A stretch of 64,000 nt of DNA from Astragalus membranaceus (Eukaryota; Streptophyta; Magnoliopsida; Fabales; Fabaceae): positions 164,566,974-164,630,973 of the forward strand of contig CM076850.1 in assembly GCA_039519185.1 (NCBI GenBank), read 5' to 3'. The position numbers and the translations under genes are program-made. Under the pieces are notes generated by a model, which was given only the letters and a program-made list of their open reading frames with translations, did not search any database and was not told the DNA's origin. Below, piece by piece: positions 34,828 through 47,425 of the stretch (positions within the stretch are counted from its first letter, which is position 1; the number at the start of each line of letters is the position of its first letter).

Positions 34828-35945
34828 GGCAACCCTAACTTCATCATCAAGCAAACCCTCACATGAAGGAAAGCTCAACTTGAAGCCTATATAAAGACCT
34901 TCATTCTTCATTTGGAAAAATCATCTAAGATCTTCTTAGATCATCTCATACACTTCAATTTACATTTCAAGAATTTAGTTTTAGTTAGTTTTTAGATTGT
35001 AAGAAGGTAAGGGAGGATTTGACAACTTCTTTCTTCACTTCTACATAGAGGTAGCTTAGTGCAGTGGAGTAGTTCACCTGCATCACTTGGCAATTCCATG
35101 CAAAGGGAACTCCAACCGTGTAACTCTTATCTTATTGTTTCCTTTTGTTATTTCAATTATATGAATATGACTTCTTCTATTTATATAAGCCTTGTGATGA
35201 CTAGCATGAACTAAACTCTTTTAGTTGGATGTTTTAATCTTATAATGATCTTTTAAGTAAATTATTGTGTTCATATATGATGTATGCATTTTAGTTCTTG
35301 CATGATAACTCTTTCATATTCATCTTTAGAATTGGCCAACTAAAAGTGAATGCAAATCATAAATACAGACATGGTTTATGATTAGAACTCAAAAACTAAT
35401 ATGGATAAGTGTTTAATAAATGAAACTTTGTTAATTCCATGCTAAGACCTAGATATAGGATAGCATAGTCCTTAGGATGATACAGTGGGTACTTAAAATA
35501 CAGGAGTGAACTTATTTAGCATCTTAGACAAGAATTGTAAGAAGGCGAGAAAGGAATTGACAACTTCTCTTTTTACTTCAAGACAAGGTTTTAAGAGCTT
35601 GTAATGAAACTCTGAAGACAGTGACTGAAAATCACAATTCTAATGCAACTGCATCCAGTGCACATGCACCACATATAACACAAAACTCTTAAAAGTGGCT
35701 TATTTGATAAAGAACATCCCAACTATCATTTTCCACTAATTCCATACATCTTTTACTTGCTTGTTTATTTTATGTTTGTTTACATTCTTGCACTCCTACC
35801 ATATTGTTTATTGGTTACCTTTCACTAGTAAACTATTGATCTTAAACTTGTAAATTAATCCAATCCCTGTGGGAACGATACTCTACTTTCACTTTATTAC
35901 TTGTTGTCGACTGTGTATACTTGCACATTATCTTTTTCACACACC
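34828..35945 (+). repeat. Athila-type LTR fragment
   Basis: A TATA-like CCTATATAAAG near 34890, then a long leader. The ending CCCTGTGGGAACGATACTC ... GTGTATACTTGCACATTATC (35865-35935) resembles the U5 end of legume gypsy LTRs. The expected primer binding site is absent because LINE sequence begins at ~35946. Confidence 0.5.
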
Positions 35946-37170
35946 ACCTATGCTTCGGGTGGAGAAGGCAGTTATAGAGGATTTGGGTGCACCATGGAAG
36001 GGAGCGCTTCTCGTGAAACTCTTGGGCAAAACTCTTGGTTTCAATTTGATGAAGACAAACTGGAAGCGACTTGGAAACTATGTGGAGGTTTTGATCTGAT
36101 GGACGTGGGAAACGGTTATTATATGATTAAGTTTGATACTGAAGAGGATAAAAGCAAGGTGATTAATGGAGGGCCATGGATGATGTTTGACCACTATTTG
36201 ACGGTACGGGAATGGACGTCGGACTTCAATACGGCAAAGGCCACCATTGATAGAACGATGGTATGGGTTAGGATTCCTTGTTTGAACCTAGTCTATTATG
36301 ATGAAAGTTTTCTCTGGGCGCTAGCGTCGGCAATTGGTTGACCGGTCAAGGTGGACCTACACACGTTACGCGTGGAGAAGGGGTGTTTTGCAAGAATATG
36401 TGTCGAGGTCGATCTGAATAAACCGGTGGTGGGAACCGTAGGCGTTAATGATCAATGGTACCAGGTGCAATATGAGGGCCTCCATGTTATTTGCACGAAC
36501 TGCGGTTGCTACGGACATGTTTTGAGGGACTGTTCCATCGCCAAACCCTCCCCTACGGCGGCGGAGTCCGGCGAGTCAACGAGAAAGGATGGCAATAACA
36601 CGGTTGTGGTGATTGAGGATGGTGTGCCAAAAAATGGGGAACCCAATAATGATAGCGCCAAATCAGGAGAATTAAGTGGGGATGTTAATGTGCCTGATTC
36701 ATTGCATGGTGAATGGATTAAAATAGAAAGGAAACAACGCACAACAAAGCCTGCACGTGGGGAATATTCCATAAAGTGGGCCCTTCCAATAAATCCTCAC
36801 GGTATAGTGCTCTGGCAAAGAGAAATCGGTGATGGCCCAATACCAAGACCCAACTCATTATGCACCTCAAGATTCACAAATTGGTCAAGCTAGCAATCCG
36901 AAAATATGGACTTCAAAAAAGAAACGGGCTCGCAACACCAGCCCAACTCAGGATCGGCCGAGTACATCCACTGCGCAACCCAAAACAGGAAACTCAGTGG
37001 GAGTTTACGCTAAAGGCTACACGGCTGTTATGTCTTCGTCGATTGAGGAGAAAGGGGGCCCGTCTAGCACCTCAACAGTGGCAAAACACCAGCAGACTCC
37101 AAGGCAGCGTCCAATGATAGCTACAGGAAACGCGATGGGGGAAAGTACGATTATGAGTAAGGGGCAATGA
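35946..37170 (+). pseudogene. LINE ORF1 (DUF4283 and zinc knuckle)
   Basis: DUF4283 begins with DLGAPWKGALLVKLLGKTL, shifts frame near 36055, and continues MDVGNGYYMIKFDTEEDKS. A stop follows at about 36340 (ASAIG then a stop codon), then KVDLHTLRVEKGCFARICVE and a CCHC knuckle CTNCGCYGHVLRDC (~36490-36535). The rest is Ser/Thr/Lys-rich and low in conservation (ending 37170). The 5' start of ORF1 is missing. ORF1 products bind LINE RNA; this one is broken. Confidence 0.82.
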
Positions 37171-37180
37171 ATCAATTTGG

Positions 37181-37351
37181 TTGATGACAGCAGTGTATGC
37201 TAGTCCTAGAGAGGGTGAGAGAAGGGGCACCCGGGAGAAGTTGAGGGACTTAGCGACCACTATTAATACCCATTGGTTGGTGCTTGGGGACTTTAACTCT
37301 ATTGCTAGTATTTCAGAGCAAAAAGGGGGCGCAAACCCAAACGTTAACAGG
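37181..37351 (+). pseudogene. LINE ORF2 endonuclease, C-terminal part 1
   Basis: TAVYASPREGERR and HWLVLGDFNSIASISEQKGG are from the second half of the apurinic-type endonuclease. The first ~120 residues of the domain are absent, implying a deletion between ORF1 and ORF2. The reading continues in frame at 42921 after the LTR insertion. Confidence 0.8.
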
Positions 37352-37825
37352 TGTTGCGCCCGAAAAAGTCCCCGAGGGAGAACCTTCCTCGTTTACAACT
37401 TTCCTAAAAAAAACAATGAAGCCGCCACCAATACTTATTTAAGGAAAGTATTAGGAAAACTTTTTATTGGAAAGCGATTGGTCTTGCGAAACTAGAGAAT
37501 AGGGTTCGGGGGTCGGTTACGCGCGGAGAATGTATTAGCACCTCACACGTCCTCTCTACTGAGAGGGAACCTTTAATTAAATGTGTGATTTTTATATGTT
37601 GACCTGAAAATATTTAATTTTGCCTCTCTACTCCTTATTGAAAAATTCTTAGTGAAAATCTTTATTTAATTATGGAAAGGGGGGAAAAATGAGTTTTTTA
37701 GAAAAAGTGCTTGACAGGACATGGCCCGCTCCTACGTATCTCCCGGTGCGATGGAGAATTCAAAGCTACGTAGTTCTTGTTTGTCTAGAAAAAGATTTTT
37801 ATTTTTTATCTTGTTTAATTGTGAA

Positions 37826-38068
37826 AATTAGGCATTCATGATGATCAATTGAGCAAAGGCTCCAAGTGATCACCACTAGTACCTCATTGTTAATAATCAC
37901 GCAAGCAAAGGCTTCACAAGACTATTAACAAAATTTTTAATTTAGTGAAACTTTTTAGGAAAATTCAGGCATTCATGATGATCAATTGAGCAAAGGCTCC
38001 AAGTGATCACCACTAGTACCTCGTTGTTAATAATCATGCAAGAAAAGGCTTCACAAGACTATTAACAA
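37826..38068. repeat. Two-copy ~140-bp tandem repeat inside the long LTR
   Basis: GGCATTCATGATGATCAATT...CTTCACAAGACTATTAACAA occurs at ~37831-37933 and ~37971-38072 with few differences. Confidence 0.85.
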
Positions 38069-40489
38069 AGTTTTTTGATTTATGAGAAATTATTTTGTCT
38101 TGAAGAGAAATAAATTAAATTAAAAAACGAGAAAAATGGGGGTGAAATGGTAAAATAGGGTGTTATTAGTCGCAAGGGGGTTGTATTATTGAAAACTGGG
38201 TGTGAAAAGCAGCAGCCCATTTTGCGAACCGGTCCACAAATTCATGGGCCTTTTTCAGGGGGAGGCGTAATACGCAAATGAGGGGTGTAAGAAGGAACCG
38301 AATCTGTTTTTTAAAAAAAATTAAAATTAAAATTGAACTTAAAATGGGAGGGGGTATAAAATGGAAAATTAGGGCTTTTGTAACCTAATTTCCTCCTCTT
38401 CTTTTGCTGCGCCGCAGCGGCCACACTCAGGAGAGAGAAGGCGTGATTTTTGGAGAGAGAGAGAGGGGTGTGGATGCGCTGAGAGAAGGGAGAGAGGCGT
38501 ATGGTGGAGGTTCGCGTCGTCTCCGGCGACGACGAAGGTGGCGGTTTTCGCAGAACAGAGAGAGAGAGGAAAAATCGCAGAACAAAGAGAGAGAAGGAGA
38601 GTGAACGAAACACGAAGATAGAGATAGAGACGGTGGTGCGAGAGAGATAGACACGGCGAGGAGAGAGAAAGAAATGAGGACAGTGGAGGATTACAGTGGC
38701 AAAGGGGGCGATGACGGTGTTCGTTGTGAGAGACGACAGCGCTTGGTTTGGGATTCGTGCGTGGAGAAGAAGAGGGATGGTGTGACTGAGATGCTGGAGG
38801 GCGCGGTGCTCGTGACGGTGACGATGGTGACCGGCGAAGCTTGGACCGAACGTGGTGGCGGTTGTTCGCGACGGTGACAGAGACATTCCCGTGGAGGAGA
38901 CGGTGGCCGGAATTACAGGTATGGCTTCGGTTCTTATCATTTATTTTTTTTGTTTCCCTTTCTCTCCTCTCCTGCTTCGGTTCTTTCATGCCTGCTTCTG
39001 CCTTTTTCTTTCGATTTCGTTTTTCTAGAACAGATTAAATCTAAACCCTAATTTTTTAACTAAAAATGAAATGTTTGTGATATTCTAAAACTCATTGTTC
39101 TGTTTGCTCTCCTTTCTCAATTTCGTTTTAGGGCTTCTAAAACCCAGTACCTATTTCATTTGTTTGTGGTTTTCTTTTTAGCTCTATTTGTTCACGGTAC
39201 TAAGTCAAGCCTTAATTTGTTCTTGAAATTTTTTACAAAAAAACTTAAACTACTTCAAGCAATAATATTCACAGTTAATATTTCTAACTAAAAAACATAA
39301 ACTGAACCTACTTGATTTTCTTTAGTTCATATACATTGTTTTGATACTGAGTTCAGTTTAATAACAATTACAGTTCTTTGCAAACCTATTATGTACGAAA
39401 TTAAGGAAAACGAAACTTGTTGTTACCAACCTTTATTCCAGCATCTGGTATGCTCCTTATGTTTGCTTGCTGGTTACTGTTTCCTTTGTTTTGCTACTGA
39501 CTGCCGCTGCTTCTGAATTTTTGATGCTTTGTTATTAGGGTTTCAGCGTGAAACCCTAATTTTGCTCTGAATTTTTCTCAATTGCGCGTCCGTTTTTTCT
39601 GTCCCCCCTGCTACTGCTGTTGACTGCTGTTTTATACTACATTTCCAGGTTTAGGCATTAATTGTATTTTGACTGGGCTTTGGATATTTTCTCAGGTTTT
39701 GGAGTGGATCGACCTAGGCCCAGCAGTTGCAGCAACAGCTTTAGAGAAACCCTAATTTGCTGCCTAATGTTGTATTTTCGGATCTGGCCATTTTTGGCCC
39801 TTTTGATGTAATTTTTTGTATTTTTTGGACATTTGGACTCCTAAACACTATTAAATTGTAAATAAAAATAAATAGAATTTTTTTGACATTTTTAGACTAT
39901 ATATACTACTCAAAATAAATGAATAGGCAAAGTAAAAATAATAAAAGAAATTGGGCCAAATACAAAACGATATCGGACCCAACTAGACAAGTGTGTGAGA
40001 ACGAGGCCCAAATAGAATAAATAAGCCCGTTGACCACTAAACACTAACATTATCTCAGAATCGCGTTCTTAAGCCCAAATTGAAACGACAAGCTCAATCG
40101 CGAGAAAAATGACTTTGTTAGTCCCAATTAGGTTCGACTAAATCCAAATACGAAGATTAAATTGAAGAACGCACGAAACGATCGATCATTCGCGTGCATG
40201 CCTAATTTAAAACAACGGTAATTCGATTTAGTTGAATAGGGCCATTGAAATTGACCAGGGTTAGTAGCTGAAACGTGTCATACCCCAATTTTGTCCGGCT
40301 TAGGTCCAAACCCTAATTTTCCACACAAAAATAAATTATGCATTTTGGATCCTAGAAACCGCTCCAAAGTTTTTGAAATCATTCTTAGGGTTAGAATGCA
40401 CTTTTTAAGAAATTAGGGTTTTGAAAAATATGTTATGCATGCATGGCAAGCTTTGAAAAATATTTTATGCATGCATGGCAAAGACCTAA

Positions 40490-41040
40490 AAGCATTTTTT
40501 TGGAAAGCAAGAATTGATTTCTATTTTGTTCCAAAGGCCAAGAATCGATTTATAGTATATTGCATAGGCCTTGAAATCGATTTTCAGGCCTTTCCATAGG
40601 CCATGAATCGATTCCTAATTGTTTTAACTAAGTGAAGAATCGATTTTCACTTATTATAAATGTCCTGAAAATCGATTTCCCTCTTCTTTCATAGGCCTTG
40701 AAATCGATTTTCAAGCTCTTCCATAGGCCATGAATCGATTCCTCATTGCTTTAACTAAACATGGAATCGATTTTCACCTATTATAAATGTCCTGAAAATC
40801 GATTTCCCTCTCCTTTCATAGGCCTTGAAATCGATTTTCAGGCCACTTTAAAGAGCCAAGAATCGATTTCCTTAAATTTTAAAAGACTGTGAAATCAATT
40901 TTCAGGATCTCCAAATGTCCTGAAAATCGATTCCTACCTTTTTCCATAGGCCATATAATCGATTCTTATCATTTCCAAAAATAAAGAATCGATTCCTACA
41001 TATTTCCAAAGGCTCAAACAATCGATTCATCCTTGCAATA
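40490..41040. repeat. Array of AATCGATT palindromes upstream of a TATA box
   Basis: About 17 AATCGATT or one-base variants at irregular 25-45-bp spacing, with GGCCTTGAAATCGATTTTCA and CCATAGGCCATGAATCGATT subunits repeated. It ends ~35 bp before TATAAATA at 41076. Confidence 0.85.
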
Positions 41041-41075
41041 AATGTTTTTTAAAAAATCCTACGCTTTCCTAAGCC

Positions 41076-41083
41076 TATAAATA
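41076..41083 (+). promoter_or_regulatory. TATA box of LTR promoter
   Basis: TATAAATA within CCTATAAATAGG. The ~300 bp downstream (GTTGGTCCGTC, GCTGATCTCCTGCAAGAGGT, CAGAGGTATTTCAG) match those after the TATA box at 45800, supporting a shared LTR promoter and transcript start. Confidence 0.6.
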
Positions 41084-42920
41084 GGCAGCCTCAAATCACA
41101 TTTGGGAAGGGAGACAGATCTCACAAGATCAGAGAAGAATTGCTCCACACACATTTCACGAGATCTGAGAAGAATTGCTCCAGAGACATTTCACGAGATC
41201 TGGGAAGACAACTCTCGCAAATCTCATTTTCCAGTTCTCCGCTTCATTTTTGCTCTATTCGCGCCGTTGGTCCGTCTGAGCTGATCTCCTGCAAGAGGTA
41301 GTCGGGGTTTGCATTCTTTATAGTTGTAATATCTGTCTTCATCAGAGGTATTTCAGTCTTTACATTTGCTAAAATTTAATCATTGTGATCCATGCCAAAA
41401 TTGCCCTATGTGATTTAATTTAGCTATAGTGTCCTTATTGATGATGAACCACATGATTCCCACTTATGCCTAGTGCATTATTTTTAAGTGGTGAAGATGG
41501 TCTCAGATGATTCAACCTCCCCTTTCAAACCCTTTCAAAAAACATTTTTTTCATTAGAACTACGTCGCTTTGATTCCCGTTTGGGATACGTAGGAGCGAG
41601 TCACGTTCTCGTCAAGCGCAACAAATAAAAATTCTTTTCATCCCCCTAAACCAGTCATTTTCATAAAGTAAACAAAAATTATTTTCAAACCCATTGTTGC
41701 TAGTAGCTCATCAGAGCTTTTGTTCGTTTAGCTATTAGTGACGATGTCCTTTTCTCCTAAAAATAATAAACGATGATCCATCATAACCTTTGTTAGTTTG
41801 ATCATCATGCGAATCAATCTCTTTCGAAAATCACTTTCAAAAAAAGATAATAAAAAACGAGTTGTTATCAATAGTCCATCAGAACCGTTGTTCGTTTGAC
41901 TAGCGGTACAACTCTCTCTTTTGAGTATTTAGTAGTGATTCATCATAGCCTCTGCTAGTTTAATCATTCACTAATGCTCGTCCTGTTTCGAAAACTCACC
42001 AAAAAAGATAAAAAAAACAAAAACTTTTCAAAAAGACAACCTAGAACTACGTCGCCTTTGATTCTCCACCCGGAGATACGTAGGAGCAGGGCCACGCCCC
42101 TGTCAAGCGCAAAAATAAACAATTTCTAAATTAAAAAATACAAACACATCTCTTTCATAAAACAAAAATCAAAAATCTTATTTTCAAAGTAGGGGATTAA
42201 GTCGGTCGTACGGCCGGGTTAATCATTGTTTTAGGATAAGTGAACTGTGGTCCTTCAGAGCCCCAGCGCTCCTTCAGCCCCCAGCGGCCCTTCAGACCCC
42301 CAGTGGTCCTTCAACACAGTTCACGCAATCCTAAGACCCCTATATTAAAAAACACCAACACACAAACATTTTCTATCCAAGAACTACGTAGCTTTGAATT
42401 CTCCATCGCACCGGGAGATACGTAGGAGCGGGCCATGTCCCGTCAAGCACTTTTTTCTAAAAAAACCTTTTTTCCCCCTTTCTCACCAAAAATAAAATTT
42501 CCAGTAAGTTTTTCTCATTCGTCTTCAAACAAGAAATAAATAGGCAAATCTAGGTATTTTTCAAATCAAACGTTAAAACCACACATTTAATTAGAGGTTC
42601 CCTTTCGGTAGAAAGGACGTGCGCGGTGCTAACACCTTCCTCGCGCGTAATCGACCCCCGAACCTATATCTCTAGTTTTCAAAGACCATCCGCTTTGTCC
42701 AAAAGACCTTTTTTCAATGTTTTGGTCTTAAAATTAAAATATTGGTGGCGGCTCCAAAAATCTTCCACGTTGTACATTGAGAAACCCAAGCCGGGATTTT
42801 TCGGGGTGCAACAAAACGCCATACTGATAATTCTCGTAATCACACGACTTCAAAACACGATTTAAGTAAAATAAACGACTAAAACTAGAAAAAGACGACG
42901 GACAAAATTGGGGTATAACA

Positions 42921-44790
42921 ACAGGTGCCTGGAGTTTTCGAATTGGATTGATAATTGGGGATTAATGGAGGTAACGACAGTGGGATCTAAATTCACTTGG
43001 AGAGGGCCCAAATGGGATGGTTTGAATAGAGTCTTCAAGAAGCTGGACAGAGTCCTCTGTAATATTGACTGGAGATTGCTTTTTCAAGAAGGATTTGTTA
43101 AAGTACTTCCATGAGTTGAGTCTGACCATCATCCTCTACTTGTGCTTATGGAAGGTGAACCTAACCATGGGGCTTAATAGGCCATTCAGATTTGAAGCGG
43201 CTCTGTTAACCCATGGAGACTTCGACAGATTAGTGCATGAAAATTGGAATCTTTTCAACAATCTTGATTCCAATTTAACGACTTTGAGGAGTTATCTGAA
43301 GGAATGGAATACTGATGTGTTTGGCAATATTTTTCGTCGCAAGAGAGAGATTCTGGCAAGAATTGATGGCATCCAAAATAGCACTAGTTATGGGTACAAC
43401 AATTTTCTAGAGGTCCTTGAGAAGGATCGACAAGAGCAGCTTGCCCTTACTCTGTATCAAGAAGAATGCCTCTGGTTCCAGAAGACTAGGGGGAAGTGGA
43501 TCACAGATGGAGACCGCAACACTAGGTATTATCACTCAAAAACAATTGTCAGGAGGAGAAAAAACAAGATCATTACTTTGAAGAACGCTGACAACCAATG
43601 GGTGGAGGATCAAGAGATTCTGAAGGATATGGTTAGGAACTTTTATGTGGATCTTTTCCGAGAGGACCAGGCCACAAGAGAAGACATTCTCTCTTTGGTA
43701 ACATACGCCAATATTCTTTCTCGACATGTTGAGACGTTGGGGGATGATGTTACGCTATTGGAGATGAAAAATGCTCTTTTTGACATGGGTCCACAGAAGG
43801 CACCAGATGAGGATGGATACCCTGCTATTTTTTACCAGAATTGTTGGGAGGTGATTAGCCCGACCCTGCTGAGCTTCATTAATGAGGTATGGGACAATCT
43901 TGAGTGTGTGAGGTATGTCAATAATACTCTTATTGTTTTGATTAATAAGGTTGACAAGCCGGAATTGGTTACTCAATTTCGGCCCATAGCTCTTTGTAAT
44001 GTCGCATACAAGATTATTACAAAGATTATAGTCAACCGCATAAAGCCCTTCTTGGATGGGATCATTTCCCCCAACCAATCGAGTTTCATACCTGGGCGCA
44101 ACATACATCATAATATTATTATTGCTCATGAGATGGTTCATTCCATGTCCCGTATGAAAGGTGATAAGGTGTTTATGTCTATCAAGATTGATCTCGAAAA
44201 AGCATATGATAGACTTAACTGGAATTTTATTATTCAATGCCTCCATGATTGCCATTTTCATGACAAGATTGTTAGTATTATTAAGGAGTGTGTCTCATCC
44301 TCTACGCTTAAGCTTTTATGGAATGGTGACATGACAAGACTGATGCTTTCTCCCCTAGCCGTGGTATTAGGCAGGGTGACCCAATATCTCCATATCTATT
44401 TGTCATATTCATGGAGAGACTTTCGCACATCATTGCGGGTCAGGTTGAAGCTGGCTATTGGATTCCAGTGAAGGCAGGTAGGAATGGCCCCCAAATTTCT
44501 CACCTTTTGTTTGCTGATGATCTACTTCTTTTTGTAGAAGCATCCATTGAACAGACCTATTGTATTAAACACTGTCTGGAACAATTTTGCAATGCTTCTG
44601 GCCAAAAGATAAATGCCCAGAAGACGCAGGTCTTTTTCTCAAAGAACACTAACCAACAATTGAGAGATGAGATCCTGCAGCATAGTGGCTTCACACAAGC
44701 CCCTGGTCTTGGCAGGTACTAGGAAGCAAACCTTTCGCCAGGTAGATCTTCAAGAGGACACTTTAAGCACATAATGACAAGCTACAAAGC
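42921..44790 (+). pseudogene. LINE ORF2: endonuclease end and reverse transcriptase
   Basis: FSNWIDNWGLMEVTTVGSKF ends the endonuclease. Reverse transcriptase follows: FRPIALCNVAYKIITKIIVN (~43980), SSFIPGRNIHHNI (~44085), IKIDLEKAYDRLNWNF (~44180), then, after a frameshift near 44345, RQGDPISPYLFVIFMERLSH and an intact FADD active site (LLFADDLLLFVEAS, ~44505). A further indel lies near 44720. It would have copied LINE RNA at a nicked target; the frameshifts inactivate it. Confidence 0.87.
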
Positions 44791-45119
44791 TGTAGATATC
44801 TTGTGTTGCAGGCTAAGTTTTGATGATGAAGTGGTTAAGAGGTTTTGATGATGAAAAAGACAAAAGCAAAAAGGCCAATGCCAAAGTTGATGGCAAAAGG
44901 TGATGAAAGTGACAAAGTATCAAAGTCACAATCCAAGACAATCAAGCTCAAGAATTGAAGTTTCAAGATATAAGGGTAGTCCTTAGGGTTTGGGTGTGTC
45001 TTAGGAAAAAGTGTAAGCTCTTCCGAAGGTCAGGTCGTCTCTCAAAGTCTCACACACTCACACAAGTTTTCAAAATGCATGCATGCACACGTAAACACAA
45101 GAAGCATTTTTGAAAAGCA

Positions 45120-45770
45120 TAAAATCGATTTTCTCTATTTTATTCTATATATCAAAATCGATTTTCAGGTCAATACAAAAGCTAAGAATCGATTCATACT
45201 AGTTTCACTAAGTATGCAAATCAATTCCTAAGTATTTCTAAAAAGGAAGAATCGATTTATACTATTTATACTAAGCCTAAAATCGATTTCCAAATTGAGT
45301 TTTCAAAGAAAAGAATCGATTACATACTTCCTTGAAACAATCGATTCATTGGAGTATGAATATACTCAATTCATTGGAGTATGAATATACTCAATTCATT
45401 GAAACAATCGATTCATTGGAGTATGAATATACTCAATTCATTGGAGTATGAATATACTCAATTCATTGGAGCCTCTATTTTGAAGCAAATAATCGATTAC
45501 ATGCTTAGCTATTTCAAGCACATAATCGATTTGCACGTTACTTGTTTTAAAGCACATAATCGATTCCTTGCTTCCTTATTTAAATGAAAATCGATTTCAA
45601 ACCTTTTCCTTTAAACTACATAATCGATTCCTAGCCCTCCTGAATCATAAGAATCGATTGTTACTCTTTCTCAAGTAAAGCAAAATCGATTCTCACTTAA
45701 AAGAAGTCATACATAAGAATCGATTCCCAGATCCAATACATTTTAGCATATAATCGATTCCTACATTATT
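45120..45770. repeat. AATCGATT palindrome array in the copia-like LTR
   Basis: About 20 AATCGATT-type motifs. It includes a local tandem repeat of TTCATTGGAGTATGAATATA between 45350 and 45470. It lies upstream of the TATA box. Confidence 0.85.
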
Positions 45771-45799
45771 TTTAACGTAAACTTCTTTTTCTCATAGCC

Positions 45800-45807
45800 T
45801 ATAAATA
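45800..45807 (+). promoter_or_regulatory. TATA box of the copia-like LTR
   Basis: TATAAATA within CCTATAAATAGGC, ~1 kb into the LTR, followed by the leader shared with 41100-41370. Confidence 0.65.
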
Positions 45808-46467
45808 GGCACTTCATAGTCTTCATTTTGTACAACCCATTTCACGATTCAGAATCACATTTGAGAAAAACTCTTCATACTTTTATTTCTGCTCTTCACG
45901 CACTGTTGGTCCGTCAGAGCTGATCTTTTGCAAGAGTTAGTCAGGGGTTGGGATCTTCAAGTTGTATTATCTGCCTACATTAGAGGTATTTCGGTCTTTA
46001 CGTTTGTTATTGTTTATTTGTTGTATTTTGTACTAGGGAGTGGGGTATCTCTCTAGGGTAGCTGTTTGTACTAGGAAGTGGGGTATCTTTCTGGGGCAGC
46101 TGGTTGTAACAGGGGTGGGGTATCTCTTGTTATTGTTGTAATAGATTTGAGGGCTCTCCATAGATGGGGTATCCTAGGAGGAGAGTGCCAGAGTCTGTAA
46201 AGGTTTCCAAGGCACCCGTAAGCCTTGTGTTGTGTTAGTGGAAAATCTCACAAGGGTGTGAGGACTGGACGTAGGTCACTGGGAGGTGACCGAACCAGGA
46301 TAAATCTCTGCGTGCTTTACTGCTTTATTTCTAATTCCTTCGCTTCCATTTAACCCGCGTGATAATTAATCTAAGTCATTGAAAAAGGGGAAAAAGTTTT
46401 CAAAAGATCTGAAATTTTTTTAAATCTCAATTCACCCCCCTCTTGAGACTGAAGTCACTTGGCAACA

Positions 46468-47425
46468 AAAGCAAGCTGGGAGGTTGGAAAAACCTGTGCC
46501 TGAGCATGGCAGGAAGGGTAACTCTAACTAAATCTGTGCTAAGCTCTATTCCTTATTTCCACATGCAGTATGCAAAAATCCCCAAGACCATCTGTGATGA
46601 AGTTGAAAAAATTCAAAGAAGGTTCATTTGGGGGGGGGGACCAAGAGCAGGCACGAAAAACTCACTTGGTGACGTGGGATATTTGTTGCCTTCCCGAAGA
46701 GCATGGCGGGCTGGGTATCAAACACCCGCAGCTTATGAATGAGGCTTTCCTTCTAAAGATGCTTTAGCAGCTTCTCTAGAAGCCAAATGATTTGTGGTGC
46801 CAAGTTCTTAGGGGAAAATATGGGAGAGGTAATGACCTAAGCTATAGCATGACATCAAAACCTTATGATTCACCTCTGTGGAAAACATTGACAGGTTGCC
46901 TTCCCAAGCTCCAACAAAACATGCTTTGGAGTATTGGGAATGGGACTCAAGTTAACTTTTGGCTCGATCATTGGGTCCCCCGCGAAGGGACTCTTTTCAA
47001 TCTGATTACTCATCCCACCGGCCCTATTGATACTACCCTCCGTGTTTGTGACGTCATTGAGAAAAACACTGGTAATTGGGATCAGGATTTCCTTCTTCAA
47101 AATTTTGCTCCTACTATAGTCAATAAAATACTCTCCGTGCCTCATCCTTCACCAGATGATGAGGATGATAGCGTGATGTGGGGGGCACTGCCAATGGCTC
47201 ATTTTCGGTGAAAAGTGCCTATGAGATGCTTACTAATGATCAACTTCGGATTGATGGTGATTGGAAACAAATTTGGAGCTGGAAAGGTTCTCACCGTGTG
47301 CAAACTTTTGTTTGGTTAGCCTCCCATGGCAGACTCCTCACGAACCAGAGGCGTCATAAGTGGAATGCTTCCATTGCTTCTCTTTGCCCTTGTTGTGGAC
47401 GTGAGGAGGAGTCCCAGATTCATGT
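46468..47425 (+). pseudogene. LINE ORF2: post-RT region and zf-RVT
   Basis: LSMAGRVTLTKSVLSSIPYF (~46500), an FIWGGG segment with a G-run shift at 46629, then SFSVKSAYEML (~47205), VQTFVWLASHGRLLTNQRRH and CPCCGREEESQIH (zinc finger, ~47387). The frame passes through stops near 46766 and 47210. Continues at 50036. Confidence 0.85.

Larger units (their letters stand above)
37352..42920. mobile_element. 5.57-kb LTR-type insertion (Ogre-like solo LTR?)
   Basis: TGTTGCGCCCG... to ...GGGGTATAACA, bracketed by ACAGG (37347-37351 and 42921-42925). No gag or pol lies inside, and its length matches only the very long LTRs known for Ogre elements; that attribution is inference. The interior holds: a 140-bp tandem repeat (~37826-38068); a GA-rich/CCGGCG gene-like stretch (38400-38900) with no convincing gene; TGTCATACCCCAATTTTGTC at 40278, inverted to the right end; an AATCGATT array (40500-41040); a TATAAATA box (41076); and three GATACGTAGGAGC motifs (41570-42430). 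Positions 37352-37800 are inverted relative to 42380-42812. Confidence 0.68.
44791..46467 (+). mobile_element. Solo LTR, copia Sirevirus-like, 1677 bp
   Basis: TGTAGATATC...GGCAACA, flanked by AAAGC (44786-44790 and 46468-46472). Removing it rejoins the LINE codons for DKLQS and KLGGWK, which confirms the boundaries. It contains an AATCGATT array (45120-45770), a TATA box (45800) and a U5-like end (GACTGGACGTAGGTCACTGG, AATTCACCCCCCTCTTGAG) of the kind I associate with legume Sireviruses; that classification is from memory. Confidence 0.85.

Noticed and set aside
38311..39038. Overlapping frames of up to 209 codons on both strands inside the long LTR
   Set aside because: Low-complexity Ser/Arg/Leu-rich products from GA/CT-rich and CCGGCG sequence; open in several frames at once and no family motif.
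43755..44261. Minus-strand 168-codon frame
   Set aside because: Antisense shadow of the LINE reverse transcriptase.
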